64,000 nucleotides of DNA. Source: Duganella sp. CF402. GTDB taxonomy: Bacteria; Pseudomonadota; Gammaproteobacteria; Burkholderiales; Burkholderiaceae_D. Of this stretch, positions 50,830 through 60,200 are shown one piece after another. The notes below the pieces were generated by a model. It did no database searches. It had not been told where the DNA came from and saw only the letters and a list, made by a program, of their open reading frames with translations. The translations under genes and the position numbers were made by a program. Location: NCBI RefSeq assembly GCF_900109645.1, contig NZ_FOBG01000002.1:496001-560000 (forward strand), written 5' to 3'. Numbering within the stretch: position 1 is the stretch's first letter; every line of letters begins with the position of its first letter.

Positions 50830-51783
50830 TTAAGGTTGCGCGTGGCGATGAGCGGCCGAGTAGTTACCGGTCACGTAGTGTTCCAGCTGGCGTTCGATGT
50901 CGGTCAGCAGGCTCGATGCACCGATGCGGAACAAGTGAGGCTCCAGCCACTCATTGCCCAGTTCTTCCTTCATCAGGGTCAGGTACTGCAGCGCGGCCTT
51001 GGCCGTGCCGACGCCGCCCGCTGGCTTGTAGCCGATCTTGAAGCCGGTCTGCTCGTGATACTCGCGGATCGCACGCACCATCGTCAGCGACACAGGAATG
51101 GTGGCGTTGACCGGCTCTTTGCCGGTCGAGGTCTTGATGAAGTCCGCGCCGGCCATCATGCATACCCACGATGCCTTGGCCACGTTTTCCAGCGTGACCA
51201 GTTCACCGGTCGCCAGAATCGCTTTCACGTGCGCTTCGCCGCAAGCCTTGCGGTAAGCCACCATCTCGTCGTACAGCGCTTGCCAGTTGCCGGTCAGGAC
51301 GTGCTGGCGGGTGATGACGATATCGATTTCGGTTGCGCCGGCGGCCACCGACAATTCGATCTCGCGCACCTTGGTTTCCATGCTGGTCAGGCCGGCCGGG
51401 AAGCCGGTCGACACGGCGGCGATAGGCAGGCGGCCTTGCAGCACTTCCACCGCAGGCTTGATCATCTCGTGGTAAACGCACACCGCGCCGGTGGCCAGGT
51501 TGTAGTCCTGCAGACCCAGTGCTTCCACCAGATCGGCGCGCAGCGGACGCAGCGCCTTGCGGCACAGGCGTTCCACGCGGCCCGGCGTATCGTCGCCCGA
51601 CAGCGTGGTCAGGTCGATCAGGCCGATGGCCTTGACCAGCCATGCGGCCTGGTATTCCTTCTTCACCGTGCGGCGGTTCGCCAGGCTGGCGGCGCGGCGG
51701 TCGGCGGCAGATTTGTTGACGTGGATGTGGTTAATCCAGCTCAGGTCCAGTGGGACCGCTACATTGCGCTTGAAGTCGCTCAT
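50830..51783 (-). CDS. deoC: Deoxyribose-phosphate aldolase
   Basis: A 317-residue class-I aldolase of the longer DeoC form. The Schiff-base lysine lies in ADFIKTSTGKEPVNAT (about 228), and a second active-site lysine in IGYKPAGGVGT. It splits deoxyribose-5-phosphate into glyceraldehyde-3-phosphate and acetaldehyde. Its ATG overlaps the deoB stop (ATGA), and the acetaldehyde-oxidising candidate follows after 19 bases. Confidence 0.95.
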   Translation of the reverse strand: MSDFKRNVAVPLDLSWINHIHVNKSAADRRAASLANRRTVKKEYQAAWLVKAIGLIDLTTLSGDDTPGRVERLCRKALRPLRADLVEALGLQDYNLATGAVCVYHEMIKPAVEVLQGRLPIAAVSTGFPAGLTSMETKVREIELSVAAGATEIDIVITRQHVLTGNWQALYDEMVAYRKACGEAHVKAILATGELVTLENVAKASWVCMMAGADFIKTSTGKEPVNATIPVSLTMVRAIREYHEQTGFKIGYKPAGGVGTAKAALQYLTLMKEELGNEWLEPHLFRIGASSLLTDIERQLEHYVTGNYSAAHRHAQP

Positions 51784-52973
51784 AACAGATTGGTTCCGTT
51801 CGAAAGTGGCTTGACGCCAAGGTGATGGGCCAGCGTCTGGCCGATGTCGGAGAAGGTTTCGGAGATGCCCAGCGATTGCGGCTTCACATTCGGGCCGAAG
51901 AAAATCATCGGGATGTGTTCACGCGTGTGGTCGGAGCCCGGCCAGGTTGGATCGCAGCCGTGATCGGCGGTGATGACCACCAGGTCGTCCTGCTGCAGCT
52001 TGGCGATGAACTCCGGCAGGCGCGCATCCATTTCGTGCAGCGCGTTGGAGTAGCCGTTGACGTCGCGGCGGTGGCCGAAGGCCTGGTCGAAGTCGACGAA
52101 GTTCACGAAGGTCAGCGACTTGTCGCCCGCTTCGTCGGCCACTTTCAGCAGCGCGTCGAACAGCGCCATATTGTCCTTGCCCTTCACCACGCGCGATACG
52201 CCTTGCGCCGCGAAGATGTCGCTGATCTTGCCCAGCGCGATGACTTCGCCGCCATCGTTCTTCACGTGGTCCAGCAGCGTCGGCGCCGGCGGCGCGACAG
52301 CGTAATCGTGACGGTTGGTGGTGCGGGTGTAGTTGCCGTTGGCACCGAGGAAGGGACGCGCGATCACGCGGCCGATGTTGTACGGCTCAACCAGTTTGAA
52401 GGCGATCTCGCACACTTCGTACAGGCGTTCAAGGCCGAACGATTCTTCGTGCGCGGCGATTTGCAGCACCGAGTCGGCGGAGGTGTAGATAATGGGCTTG
52501 CCGCTGGCGACGTGTTCATCACCGTGCTTGTTGATGATCTCCGTGCCCGATGCGTGGCAGTCGCCGAGGAAGCCCGGTACGCCGGTCAGCTCTTGCAGCT
52601 TGCGGGTCAGCTCCGCCGGGAACGACGGCACGGTTTTCGGGAAGTAGCCCCAGTCGAATTCCACCGGCACGCCGGCGATTTCCCAGTGGCCGGACTGGGT
52701 GTCCTTGCCGGTCGAGCGTTCGCGCGCGGCGCCGTAGGCGGCGGTGAAGCCTTCGCGCTGGTTGAAGCCGGCGGCCCACTGGCCGCTGGCCAGATGCGCG
52801 GCGGCGGTCAGGCCGAGGCCTTCCATGATCGGCAGCGACATCGGCTTGCCGCTTTTGGCGACTTGCTCGGCGATGTGGCCGAAGGTATTGGCGCCGGCGT
52901 CGTGGTACTTCGCCGCGTCGGGCGTGGCGCCCAGGCCAAACGAATCGAGCAGCAGGATAAATGCGCGTTTCAT
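51780..52973 (-). CDS. deoB: Phosphopentomutase
   Basis: A 397-residue metalloenzyme of the alkaline-phosphatase superfamily. LLLDSFGLGATPDA at the start, STGKDTQSGHWE (phosphorylated Thr region, about 88-99) and VVITADHGCDPTWPGSDHTREHIP (metal ligands near the C-terminus) are present. It interconverts pentose-1- and -5-phosphates, feeding deoC. The ATG at 52973 follows GGAG; upstream in-frame sequence runs into a REP pair. Confidence 0.95.
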   Translation of the reverse strand: MKRAFILLLDSFGLGATPDAAKYHDAGANTFGHIAEQVAKSGKPMSLPIMEGLGLTAAAHLASGQWAAGFNQREGFTAAYGAARERSTGKDTQSGHWEIAGVPVEFDWGYFPKTVPSFPAELTRKLQELTGVPGFLGDCHASGTEIINKHGDEHVASGKPIIYTSADSVLQIAAHEESFGLERLYEVCEIAFKLVEPYNIGRVIARPFLGANGNYTRTTNRHDYAVAPPAPTLLDHVKNDGGEVIALGKISDIFAAQGVSRVVKGKDNMALFDALLKVADEAGDKSLTFVNFVDFDQAFGHRRDVNGYSNALHEMDARLPEFIAKLQQDDLVVITADHGCDPTWPGSDHTREHIPMIFFGPNVKPQSLGISETFSDIGQTLAHHLGVKPLSNGTNLL

Positions 52974-52996
52974 AACGAACTCCATTTCCGCCCGTC

Positions 52997-53073
52997 GTCG
53001 TCCCGGCGCAGGCCGGGATCCAAGAACGCAGGACAGCAAGCGAAGCTTGGATCCCGGCCTGCGCCGGGATGAC
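52997..53073. repeat. REP-type inverted pair C
   Basis: The palindromes 52997-53022 (GTCGTCCCGGCGCAGGCCGG core) and 53048-53073 are inverted copies in the gap between the purine nucleoside phosphorylase gene and deoB. Confidence 0.86.
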
Positions 53074-53083
53074 GGGGGCTAAC

Positions 53084-53106
53084 AAAAAAGGGCGGCATCG
53101 CCGCCC
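53084..53106 (-). terminator. Rho-independent terminator after the purine nucleoside phosphorylase gene
   Basis: On the minus strand GGGCGGC and GCCGCCC pair around a three-base loop and are followed by six T residues. It lies 11 bases after the phosphorylase stop. Confidence 0.82.
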
Positions 53107-53116
53107 CTTGAACATT

Positions 53117-53956
53117 TTACGCTTGCGGCGTTTTCGCCACGTTGCCGAGGAAGCCCAGGATCACTTCCACCAGCGAAGTCGCTGCAACGGCAGCGTACTT
53201 CAGGGTTTGTTCATGCGACAGAGGGAACGGCGACAGGCCTTCCGCCAGGTTGGTGATGGCCGATACGCCCACCACTTTCAAACCGCAGTGACGGGCCGAC
53301 ACCACTTCCGGCACCACCGACATGCCCACCACGTCCGCGCCCAGCGTCTTGAACGCGCGGATTTCCGCAGGCGTTTCAAAGTTAGGACCAGCGTAGGCGA
53401 TGTACACGCCTTCGTGCAGGGTGACGTTCTTCTCTTTGGCCGACGCTTGCAGCAGCGCGCGCAATTCAGCATCGTAGGCGTTGGCCATGCTGAAGAAGCG
53501 CGGGCCGAAGCGTTCGTCGTTCGGGCCCATCATCGGGGTGCCCGGCAGGAAGTTGATATGGTCGGTCAGCGCCACCAGCGAACCGGCGTCCACTTCAGTG
53601 CGCAGCGAACCGGCGGCGTTGGTCACGAACAGCATTTCGCAGCCCAGCAGCTTCATGGTGCGCACGGCGCTGGTCATCACGCCCAGGCCGTAGCCTTCGT
53701 AGACGTGGCCGCGGCCCTTCATGCACACTACCTGCACGCCGGCCAGGGTGCCGATCACCAGTTCGCCGGCATGGCCGTGCACGGTGGAGATCGGGAAGCC
53801 CGGCAGCTGGTCGTAGCTGATGGTGATCGCGTCGGTCATCTGTTCCGCCAGCACGCCCAGGCCCGAACCGAGGATCATCGCCACGCGCGGCTTGAAGCCA
53901 GCAGGAAGGCGGGAGCGAATAATGTCAGCGGCCTGGAATGGGGAATTGTTAGACAT
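53117..53956 (-). CDS. Purine nucleoside phosphorylase, PunA/XapA type
   Basis: A 279-residue enzyme of the trimeric NP-II family: MILGSGLGVLAEQM, TVHGHAGELVIG, GRGHVYEGYG, FVTNAAGSLR, YAGPNFETPAEIRAF and GMSVVPEVVSARHCGLKVVGVSAITNLAEGL. It splits inosine, guanosine and their deoxy forms (xanthosine is possible). The ATG at 53956 has GAGGA upstream; the longer frame upstream is AT-rich promoter DNA. A terminator separates it from deoB, so it may be a one-gene transcript. Confidence 0.93.
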   Translation of the reverse strand: MSNNSPFQAADIIRSRLPAGFKPRVAMILGSGLGVLAEQMTDAITISYDQLPGFPISTVHGHAGELVIGTLAGVQVVCMKGRGHVYEGYGLGVMTSAVRTMKLLGCEMLFVTNAAGSLRTEVDAGSLVALTDHINFLPGTPMMGPNDERFGPRFFSMANAYDAELRALLQASAKEKNVTLHEGVYIAYAGPNFETPAEIRAFKTLGADVVGMSVVPEVVSARHCGLKVVGVSAITNLAEGLSPFPLSHEQTLKYAAVAATSLVEVILGFLGNVAKTPQA

Positions 53957-54005
53957 GGAAATCCTCTGATTTTTGATGTGGCTGGGGAAGCTGACACTAT
54001 GCATC

Positions 54006-54032
54006 ATGGTACATATGTATGACAAATACCAT
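54006..54032. promoter_or_regulatory. Nested palindromes upstream of the phosphorylase gene
   Basis: ATGGTA (54006-54011) and TACCAT (54027-54032) flank a region that holds the perfect 10-base palindrome TACATATGTA (54010-54019). They lie 50-76 bases upstream of the phosphorylase start, in the shared divergent promoter region. Confidence 0.4.
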
Positions 54033-54110
54033 TTTTCTTCGCCATTTATACAAAACTTATATAAATAAGGCGTATTATAAAGCGAGGCAAACTTAGCCGC
54101 CGCCGCGTGT

Positions 54111-54139
54111 TTGACTACGGAAGAACAAATGTTTACCAT
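54111..54139 (+). promoter_or_regulatory. Promoter of psuK-psuG
   Basis: TTGACT (54111-54116) and TACCAT (54134-54139) are separated by 17 bases, 38 bases upstream of the GTG start. Confidence 0.55.
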
Positions 54140-54154
54140 GATGAACAAATGTTT
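54123..54154. promoter_or_regulatory. Two tandem operator-like repeats at the psuK promoter
   Basis: GAACAAATGTTT occurs at 54123-54134 and again at 54143-54154, 20 bases apart (two helical turns). Each copy is a near palindrome (AACA..TGTT). The first copy lies between the -35 and -10 elements and the second at the expected transcription start. Confidence 0.6.
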
Positions 54155-54177
54155 TGCATGTCTCTAAAGGCACTACC

Positions 54178-55308
54178 GTGACCGACCCCTCCAAAAAGGA
54201 ACAGCTCTACCAGCTGATCCGCGCCAACCCCTTCATCTCCCAGCAAGACCTGGCGGTGGAGCTACGCCTGTCGCGCTCGGCCGTGGCCGGGCATATCGCC
54301 GGTTTGATCCGCGAACGCCGCCTGCTGGGCCGCGCCTATGTGCTGCCGGATAAAAGCCCGGTGATGTGCATCGGCGCCGCCAATCTGGACCGCAAGCTGC
54401 GCACCATCGCCGCCATGCAGCTGGGCACCTCCAATCCCGCGACCGCAGAAGAAGTGTACGGCGGCGTGGCGCGCAACATCGCCGAAAACCTGGCCCGCCT
54501 GAACCTGCCGACATCGCTGCTGACCGCCGTCGGCGACGACGCCGCCGGCCGCAGCCTGCAAGACCACGCCGAACAGGCCGGCATCGACACGCGCGGCAGC
54601 CTCAAGCTGCAAGATGCCGCCACCGGCACCTACACCGCCATCCTCGACGACCAGGGCGAGCTGGTGGTGGCGCTGGCCGACATGGCGCTGTACGACCGCA
54701 TCACGCCCGACTTCCTGGCCAGCCGCGCGCCGCAACGCGCGGCCGCCGCCATCACCGTGGCCGACCTCAACCTGCCGGCCGACTCCATCGCCCTGCTGCT
54801 CGAGAGCGCGCGCAGCGACAAGCTGCCGCTGGTGATCGTGGCGGTGTCGCAGCCGAAGATGGCGCGCCTGCCGCACGACCTGAACGGCCTGCGCCTGCTG
54901 ATCCTGAATCGCGGCGAACTGGAAACCCGCGCCGGCCGCGCCCTGCCGACCGAAGCCGATGTGCGCGCCGCCTGCCGCGAGGTGCAGGAGCAAGGCGCGC
55001 AGGATGTCATCGTCACCTGCGGCAGCCAGGGCGTGTACCACACCCGCAGCGGCGAACTCATCTGGCTGGCCGCGCACCAGGTGGAGGTGGTGGACGTCAC
55101 CGGCGCCGGCGACGCCTTCTCGGCCGCCGTCTGCTGGTCGCTCTACCAGGGCAGCGACGATTTGACGCTGGCCTGCCGCCGTGGCCTGAAGGTGGCCGCG
55201 ATGACGCTGGAAAGCGCGGAGACGGTATCGCCCCTGCTGGCCGCCGACATCCTCGACGAAATACACGACTTTGATATGACAGCGCCGCTGTTCCCGAATA
55301 AAGGATAA
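54178..55308 (+). CDS. psuK: PfkB-family pseudouridine kinase with N-terminal helix-turn-helix
   Basis: A 376-residue protein. Residues about 5-55 form a winged helix-turn-helix (QLYQLIRANPFISQQDLAVELRLSRSAVAGHIAGLIRERR). Residues about 60-365 form a PfkB sugar kinase (GAANLDRKLRT, YGGVARNIAENLARL, catalytic VVDVTGAGDAFSAAV). Partnered with psuG 4 bases downstream, it should phosphorylate pseudouridine. The start GTG 54178 is favoured by AAAGG upstream. The helix-turn-helix suggests that the kinase also binds DNA, perhaps at the tandem repeats in its own promoter. Confidence 0.88.
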   Translation: MTDPSKKEQLYQLIRANPFISQQDLAVELRLSRSAVAGHIAGLIRERRLLGRAYVLPDKSPVMCIGAANLDRKLRTIAAMQLGTSNPATAEEVYGGVARNIAENLARLNLPTSLLTAVGDDAAGRSLQDHAEQAGIDTRGSLKLQDAATGTYTAILDDQGELVVALADMALYDRITPDFLASRAPQRAAAAITVADLNLPADSIALLLESARSDKLPLVIVAVSQPKMARLPHDLNGLRLLILNRGELETRAGRALPTEADVRAACREVQEQGAQDVIVTCGSQGVYHTRSGELIWLAAHQVEVVDVTGAGDAFSAAVCWSLYQGSDDLTLACRRGLKVAAMTLESAETVSPLLAADILDEIHDFDMTAPLFPNKG

Positions 55309-55312
55309 AACC

Positions 55313-56227
55313 ATGCACCAATACCTGTTGTTCTCGCCGGAAGTGGCCGCCGCCCGCGCCGCCGGCAAACCTGTCGTCGCACTGGAATCGACCATCATCT
55401 CGCACGGCATGCCGTATCCGCAAAACGTGCAGATGGCGCGTGAAGTGGAACAAATCATCCGCGACGGCGGCGCCGTGCCGGCCACCATCGCCATCATCGG
55501 CGGCAAGATCTGCATCGGCCTGTCGGACGAGCAGCTCGAACTGCTGGGCACTTCCACCGATGCGATCAAGGTCAGCCGCCGCGACCTGCCGTTCGTGCTG
55601 GCACAGAACAAGCTGGGCGCCACCACCGTGGCTGCCACCATGATCTGCGCCGAACTGGCCGGCATCCAGGTGTTTGTCACCGGCGGCATCGGCGGTGTGC
55701 ATCGTGGCGCCGAGACCAGCTTCGACATCTCGGCCGACTTGCAGGAGCTGGCGCACACCTCGGTGGCCGTGGTGTGTGCGGGCGTGAAGTCGATCCTCGA
55801 TATCGGCCTGACGCTGGAATACCTCGAGACTCACGGCGTGCCGGTGGTGAGCGTCGGCCAGCGCGGCTTCCCTGCTTTCTTTACGCGCGAGAGCGGCTTC
55901 AACGCCGACTTCCAGCTCGACACGCCGGCCGAACAGGCGGCCTTCATCCACACCAAGTGGCAGCTCGGCCTGAAGGGCGGCGTGGTGGTCAGCAATCCGG
56001 TGCCGGCCGCAGAAGCGATGCCGAAAGAGGAAATCGACCGCATCACCGAACAGGCCTTACAGGAAGCCGATCAGCAAGGCGTCACTGGCAAGAACGTGAC
56101 GCCGTTCCTGCTGGCGCGCATCAAGGCGCTGACCGAGGGCCGCAGCCTGGCCACCAACATCGCGCTGGTGAAGAACAACGCCCGCTGCGGCGCCGCGCTG
56201 GCGGTCGCCATGCACGCCACGCACTAA
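55313..56227 (+). CDS. psuG: Pseudouridine-5'-phosphate glycosidase
   Basis: A 304-residue enzyme that covers the family length. VALESTIISHGMPYPQNVQMA near the N-terminus, KVSRRDLPFVLAQNKLGATTVAATM (with the catalytic-site lysine), VFVTGGIGGVHRGAETSFDISADL and the C-terminal LVKNNARCGAALAVAM are conserved blocks. It splits pseudouridine-5'-phosphate to uracil and ribose-5-phosphate. The uracil could enter the reductive pathway encoded at 28-38 kb. AAAGGATAAAACC precedes the ATG. Confidence 0.95.
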   Translation: MHQYLLFSPEVAAARAAGKPVVALESTIISHGMPYPQNVQMAREVEQIIRDGGAVPATIAIIGGKICIGLSDEQLELLGTSTDAIKVSRRDLPFVLAQNKLGATTVAATMICAELAGIQVFVTGGIGGVHRGAETSFDISADLQELAHTSVAVVCAGVKSILDIGLTLEYLETHGVPVVSVGQRGFPAFFTRESGFNADFQLDTPAEQAAFIHTKWQLGLKGGVVVSNPVPAAEAMPKEEIDRITEQALQEADQQGVTGKNVTPFLLARIKALTEGRSLATNIALVKNNARCGAALAVAMHATH

Positions 56228-56245
56228 CTACGCAAAGCCTTCGCC

Positions 56246-57145
56246 ATGTCCATCGATCTGAAACAACTGAAGTACTTCCTCGCCGTCGCTGAAGAGAAAA
56301 GTTTCAGCCGCGCCGCCGAACGTCTGCACATTTCGCAGCCGCCGCTGAGCCAGCAGATCATGAAGCTCGAAAATGAACTCGGCGTGAAGCTGTTCGCCCG
56401 TACCACCCGCACCTTCGAGCTGACCGTGGCCGGCAAGGCGCTGATGTCCGAAGCGGCCGAGCTGCTGGGCAAGATGCGCATGACCATCGACACCATCCGC
56501 CAGATCGATCGCGGCGAAGTGGGCCGGCTGCGGGTGGGCATCGTCGGCTCGGCGATGTGGGGGCCGATCCCCAGCCTGCTCGAAGAGTTCCAGACCAAGT
56601 TCCCGCGCGTGACCTGGACCATCCACGAACTGGGCCCGACCCTGCAGTACGAAGCGCTGCGCGCCAAGCAGATCGACGTCGGCTTCTGGCGCGAGCCCAA
56701 GCTCAACGAGGACGACCTGAAGAACGACAACCTGCGCCAGGAACTATGCTTCCGCGAAGATGTTTGCGTGGCCATCAACGAGCACCACCCGCTGGCCAAG
56801 CAGGACGCCATCGAGCTGATCGACATCGCCGACGAGCCGATGCTGACGCTGGCGCTCGACAAGTCCTCGTTCCCGCGCTACCTGATCCAGTGCTGTGTGA
56901 ACGCCGGCTTCCAGCCGACCATATTCCAGGAAGCGTCCGAGCCGCAAACCCTGCTGGCGATGGTGGGCGCCGGCCTGGGCGTGACGCTGATCCCGGAAAC
57001 GACCGGCCGCATCGGCTGGCCCGGCGTGGTGTTCCTGCCGATCCGCACTAACCCGCCCTCGGCCAACCTGTACATCAGCTACGCCACCACCGACGACGCG
57101 CCGGTGGTGCGCGCCTTCCTCAACATTTTGAACCCGGCAGGCTAG
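56246..57145 (+). CDS. LysR-family regulator after psuG
   Basis: A 299-residue LysR protein with the helix-turn-helix at about 3-62 (KQLKYFLAVAEEKSFSRAAERLHISQPPLSQQIMKLE) and a co-inducer domain at about 88-295. It lies 18 bases behind psuG on the same strand, so it is probably co-transcribed. Its motif set matches the BenM/CatM-like group, but no target can be assigned. It could equally act on distant genes. Confidence 0.88.
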   Translation: MSIDLKQLKYFLAVAEEKSFSRAAERLHISQPPLSQQIMKLENELGVKLFARTTRTFELTVAGKALMSEAAELLGKMRMTIDTIRQIDRGEVGRLRVGIVGSAMWGPIPSLLEEFQTKFPRVTWTIHELGPTLQYEALRAKQIDVGFWREPKLNEDDLKNDNLRQELCFREDVCVAINEHHPLAKQDAIELIDIADEPMLTLALDKSSFPRYLIQCCVNAGFQPTIFQEASEPQTLLAMVGAGLGVTLIPETTGRIGWPGVVFLPIRTNPPSANLYISYATTDDAPVVRAFLNILNPAG

Positions 57146-57209
57146 CAAGCAAGTAGTAAACTTGGCAACTATTTTTTGCAAATAACATTTACATGTGGCA
57201 ATATCTTCC

Positions 57210-57224
57210 AAAGTTAATAACTTT
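57210..57224. promoter_or_regulatory. 15-base palindrome upstream of the Ig-like repeat gene
   Basis: AAAGTTAATAACTTT has perfect 7-base arms around one central base, 41 bases before the start codon, within AT-rich DNA. Confidence 0.4.
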
Positions 57225-57264
57225 TCTGATTTGCTAACCGCCACTTGCACAGGGAGCGCGCCAC

Positions 57265-60200
57265 ATGTCCACGTCCAACGATCCATCCCATCCCGCCATC
57301 AGCACCCAGAACCGCCTGACGATCAGCGGCCACGCAGAACCCGGCGCTTACGTCGCCTTGTACGCCGGGGATGACATGGTCGGCCTTGCCGTCACCGATG
57401 CCACCGGCCTCTGGAGCACCACCACCGACAAGCTGGCCGATGGCCTGCACAGCATCTCCGCCATCGCCACCGACGTGGCCGGCAATATCTCGGTGCGCTC
57501 GGACATGCTCTACGTCGACATCACCGCCTCGGCCGACGCCGCGCCCAAATCGGAGATTGCCGCGCCGCTCGAGGTGGATCTGGGCTTCGACACCGACACC
57601 GGCGCCTCCAGCACCGACCACGTGACCAACATCGCGCTGCCGGTGTACGTCGGCCAGGTCAAGCCGGGGTCGTTCGTGGAACTGGTGATCGATGGCGTCC
57701 GGGGCAAGTTCGGCTCGCCGGTCGACGCCGACGGCAACTGGACGGCGCGCGGCGAACTCCTGAGCGAAGGCGTGCACACCATCAGCATCATCGAGCACGA
57801 CAGCGACGGCAACACCTCGGCGCCATCGACGCCGATGCAGATCACCATCGACACCACCAAGCCGCTGCCGTCCAGCGTGGCGCTGGCCAGCGGCCAGGCC
57901 GTGAGCTACACCGCCACGCCGGAAATCACCGGCACCGCCGAAGCCGGCGCGCAGATCGTGGTCTACGACTCGGACTACTTCCTGGGCAACACCATGATCG
58001 GCACCGCCGTGGCCGACAGCAACGGCCACTGGAGCCTCGTGCCATCCAAGTCGCTGGCCGACGGCCAGCACAAGATCCTCGTAGAGTCCATCGACCTGGC
58101 GGGAAACTACAGCTTTGCCAACGCGCTGACGTTCAACATCGACACCAACGCGCCTAAACTGGTCTACGAATCGGATAGCGGCCTCGGCTACGATCAGACC
58201 ACCAACCACACCAAGCCCAGCATCTACGGCAAGGCTGCGGCCGGCACCAGCGTGGTGCTGTACGACGGTGCGGATGTCATCGGCACCGGCGTGACCGGCG
58301 CCGACGGCATCTGGACCATCACCTCGACCAAGCTGCTGGCCGACGGCCAGCACCAGCTGGTGGCCCAGTTCACCGACAGCAATGGCAACGCCCTGCCGGC
58401 ATCGGGCACGCTGGAACTGACCATCGATACCAAGGCACCGGCGACCGCTGCCGTCAAGCCGGCGCTGGATGCGCGCGACGACCACGGCAGTTCCGACAGC
58501 GACCAGATCACCAACGTCAGCACGCTGACCATCTTCGGCAACACCGAGAATGACCACTACGCCGTCGTCCATGTGTACGTGGACGGCGTCGAGCAATACC
58601 TGCAGGCGTCGGTGGCCGAAAATGGCGATTGGGGCGCGGTCCTGTACGACCTGAGTGATGGCGTCCACCACATCACCGTCGCCACCGAAGACCAGGCAGG
58701 CAACTTCAGCGGCCGTTCGCCGGAGACCATCATCACCGTCGATACCAAGGCGCCCAACGCGCCGTCCGCGCCGAAGCTCGACTCCAGCGCCAACGCCACG
58801 CCGCGCCTGACCGGCAAGGCCGAAGCCGGCGCCACCATCACGCTGTACGACGGCGCCACCGCCGTCGGCAGCACCGTGGCCGACAGCAAGGGCGCATGGA
58901 GCATTACCGCCAGCACGCTGGCCGACGGCAAGCACAGCTTCACCGTCACCGCCACGGACGTGGCAGGCAATACCTCGAAAGCCTCGGCCGCGCTCAGCGT
59001 GACCACCGATGGCACGGCCGACGCCGCCCCGATCGCGCTCGACCTGCTCACTGCTGCCGACAAGGGCGCGTCGAACAGCGACAACCTGACCAGCCTGGCC
59101 ACGCCAACCATCAGCGGCAAGGCGGCGGCCGGCAGCACGGTGCTGCTGTTTGACGGCGCCACGCAAGTCGGCAAGGCCGTCGCCAACAGCAGCGGTGCGT
59201 GGAACATCACCAGCAGCAAGCTGGCCGATGGCGTCCACCATTTGACGGCGGTATCGCAGGATGCCGTCGGCAATCAGTCCGCTGCGTCCGACGAACTGGT
59301 GGTCACCATTGACACCGCGCTGCCGGATGTCGGCGCGCCGGTGCTCGATCCGCTGTCCGACAGCGGCCGCTCGAACAGCGATGGCGTCACCAAGGTCACC
59401 ACGCCGCACCTGAGCGGCACCGCCGAAGCCGGCGCCACCGTGACCGTGTATGACGGCGGCGCCGTCATCGGCACCGCCGTGGCCGATGACCACGGCGCCT
59501 GGAGCATCACCAGCAAGGCGCTGGCAGCGGGCACGCACAACCTCACCGCCAAGGCCACCGACGCGGCCGGCAATGTGTCGAACGCCTCGGCGGCGCTGGC
59601 CATTACGGTGGACGTCAAGGCGCCAGCCGTACCGGCCTCGCTGGACCTGGCGGCCGCCGCCGACAGCGGCGCGTCCACCACCGACAATCTCACCAGCGTC
59701 ACCCAGCCGGTGGTGTCGGGCAAGGCCGAGGCCAACGCCATCGTCGCGCTGTACGACGGCGCCACCCTGCTGGGCACGACCATCGCCGACAAGAACGGCG
59801 CGTGGAGCATCACTTCCAGCGAAACACTGGCCGACGGCGTGCACAGCCTGACGGCTACCGCCACCGATGTCGCCGGCAATGTGTCGCTGGCCTCGTCCGC
59901 GCTCAAGGTCACCATCGACACCACCACCGCTGCGCCATCCGCGCTGGATCTGGCGGCCACGTCCGATAAAGGTGCATCCAATACCGACAACATCACCAAC
60001 GTGACCGCGCCGGTCATCACCGGCAAGGCCGAAGCCGGCGCCACCGTCACGCTGTACGACGGCGACACCGTGGTGGGCAAGGCTACCGCCAACAGCAGCG
60101 GCGTGTGGAGCATCACCAGCAGCAAGCTGGCCGACGCCGAGCATCACCTGACGGCCAAGGCGACTGATGCGGCGGGCAATGTCTCGCAAGCCTCGGCGGA

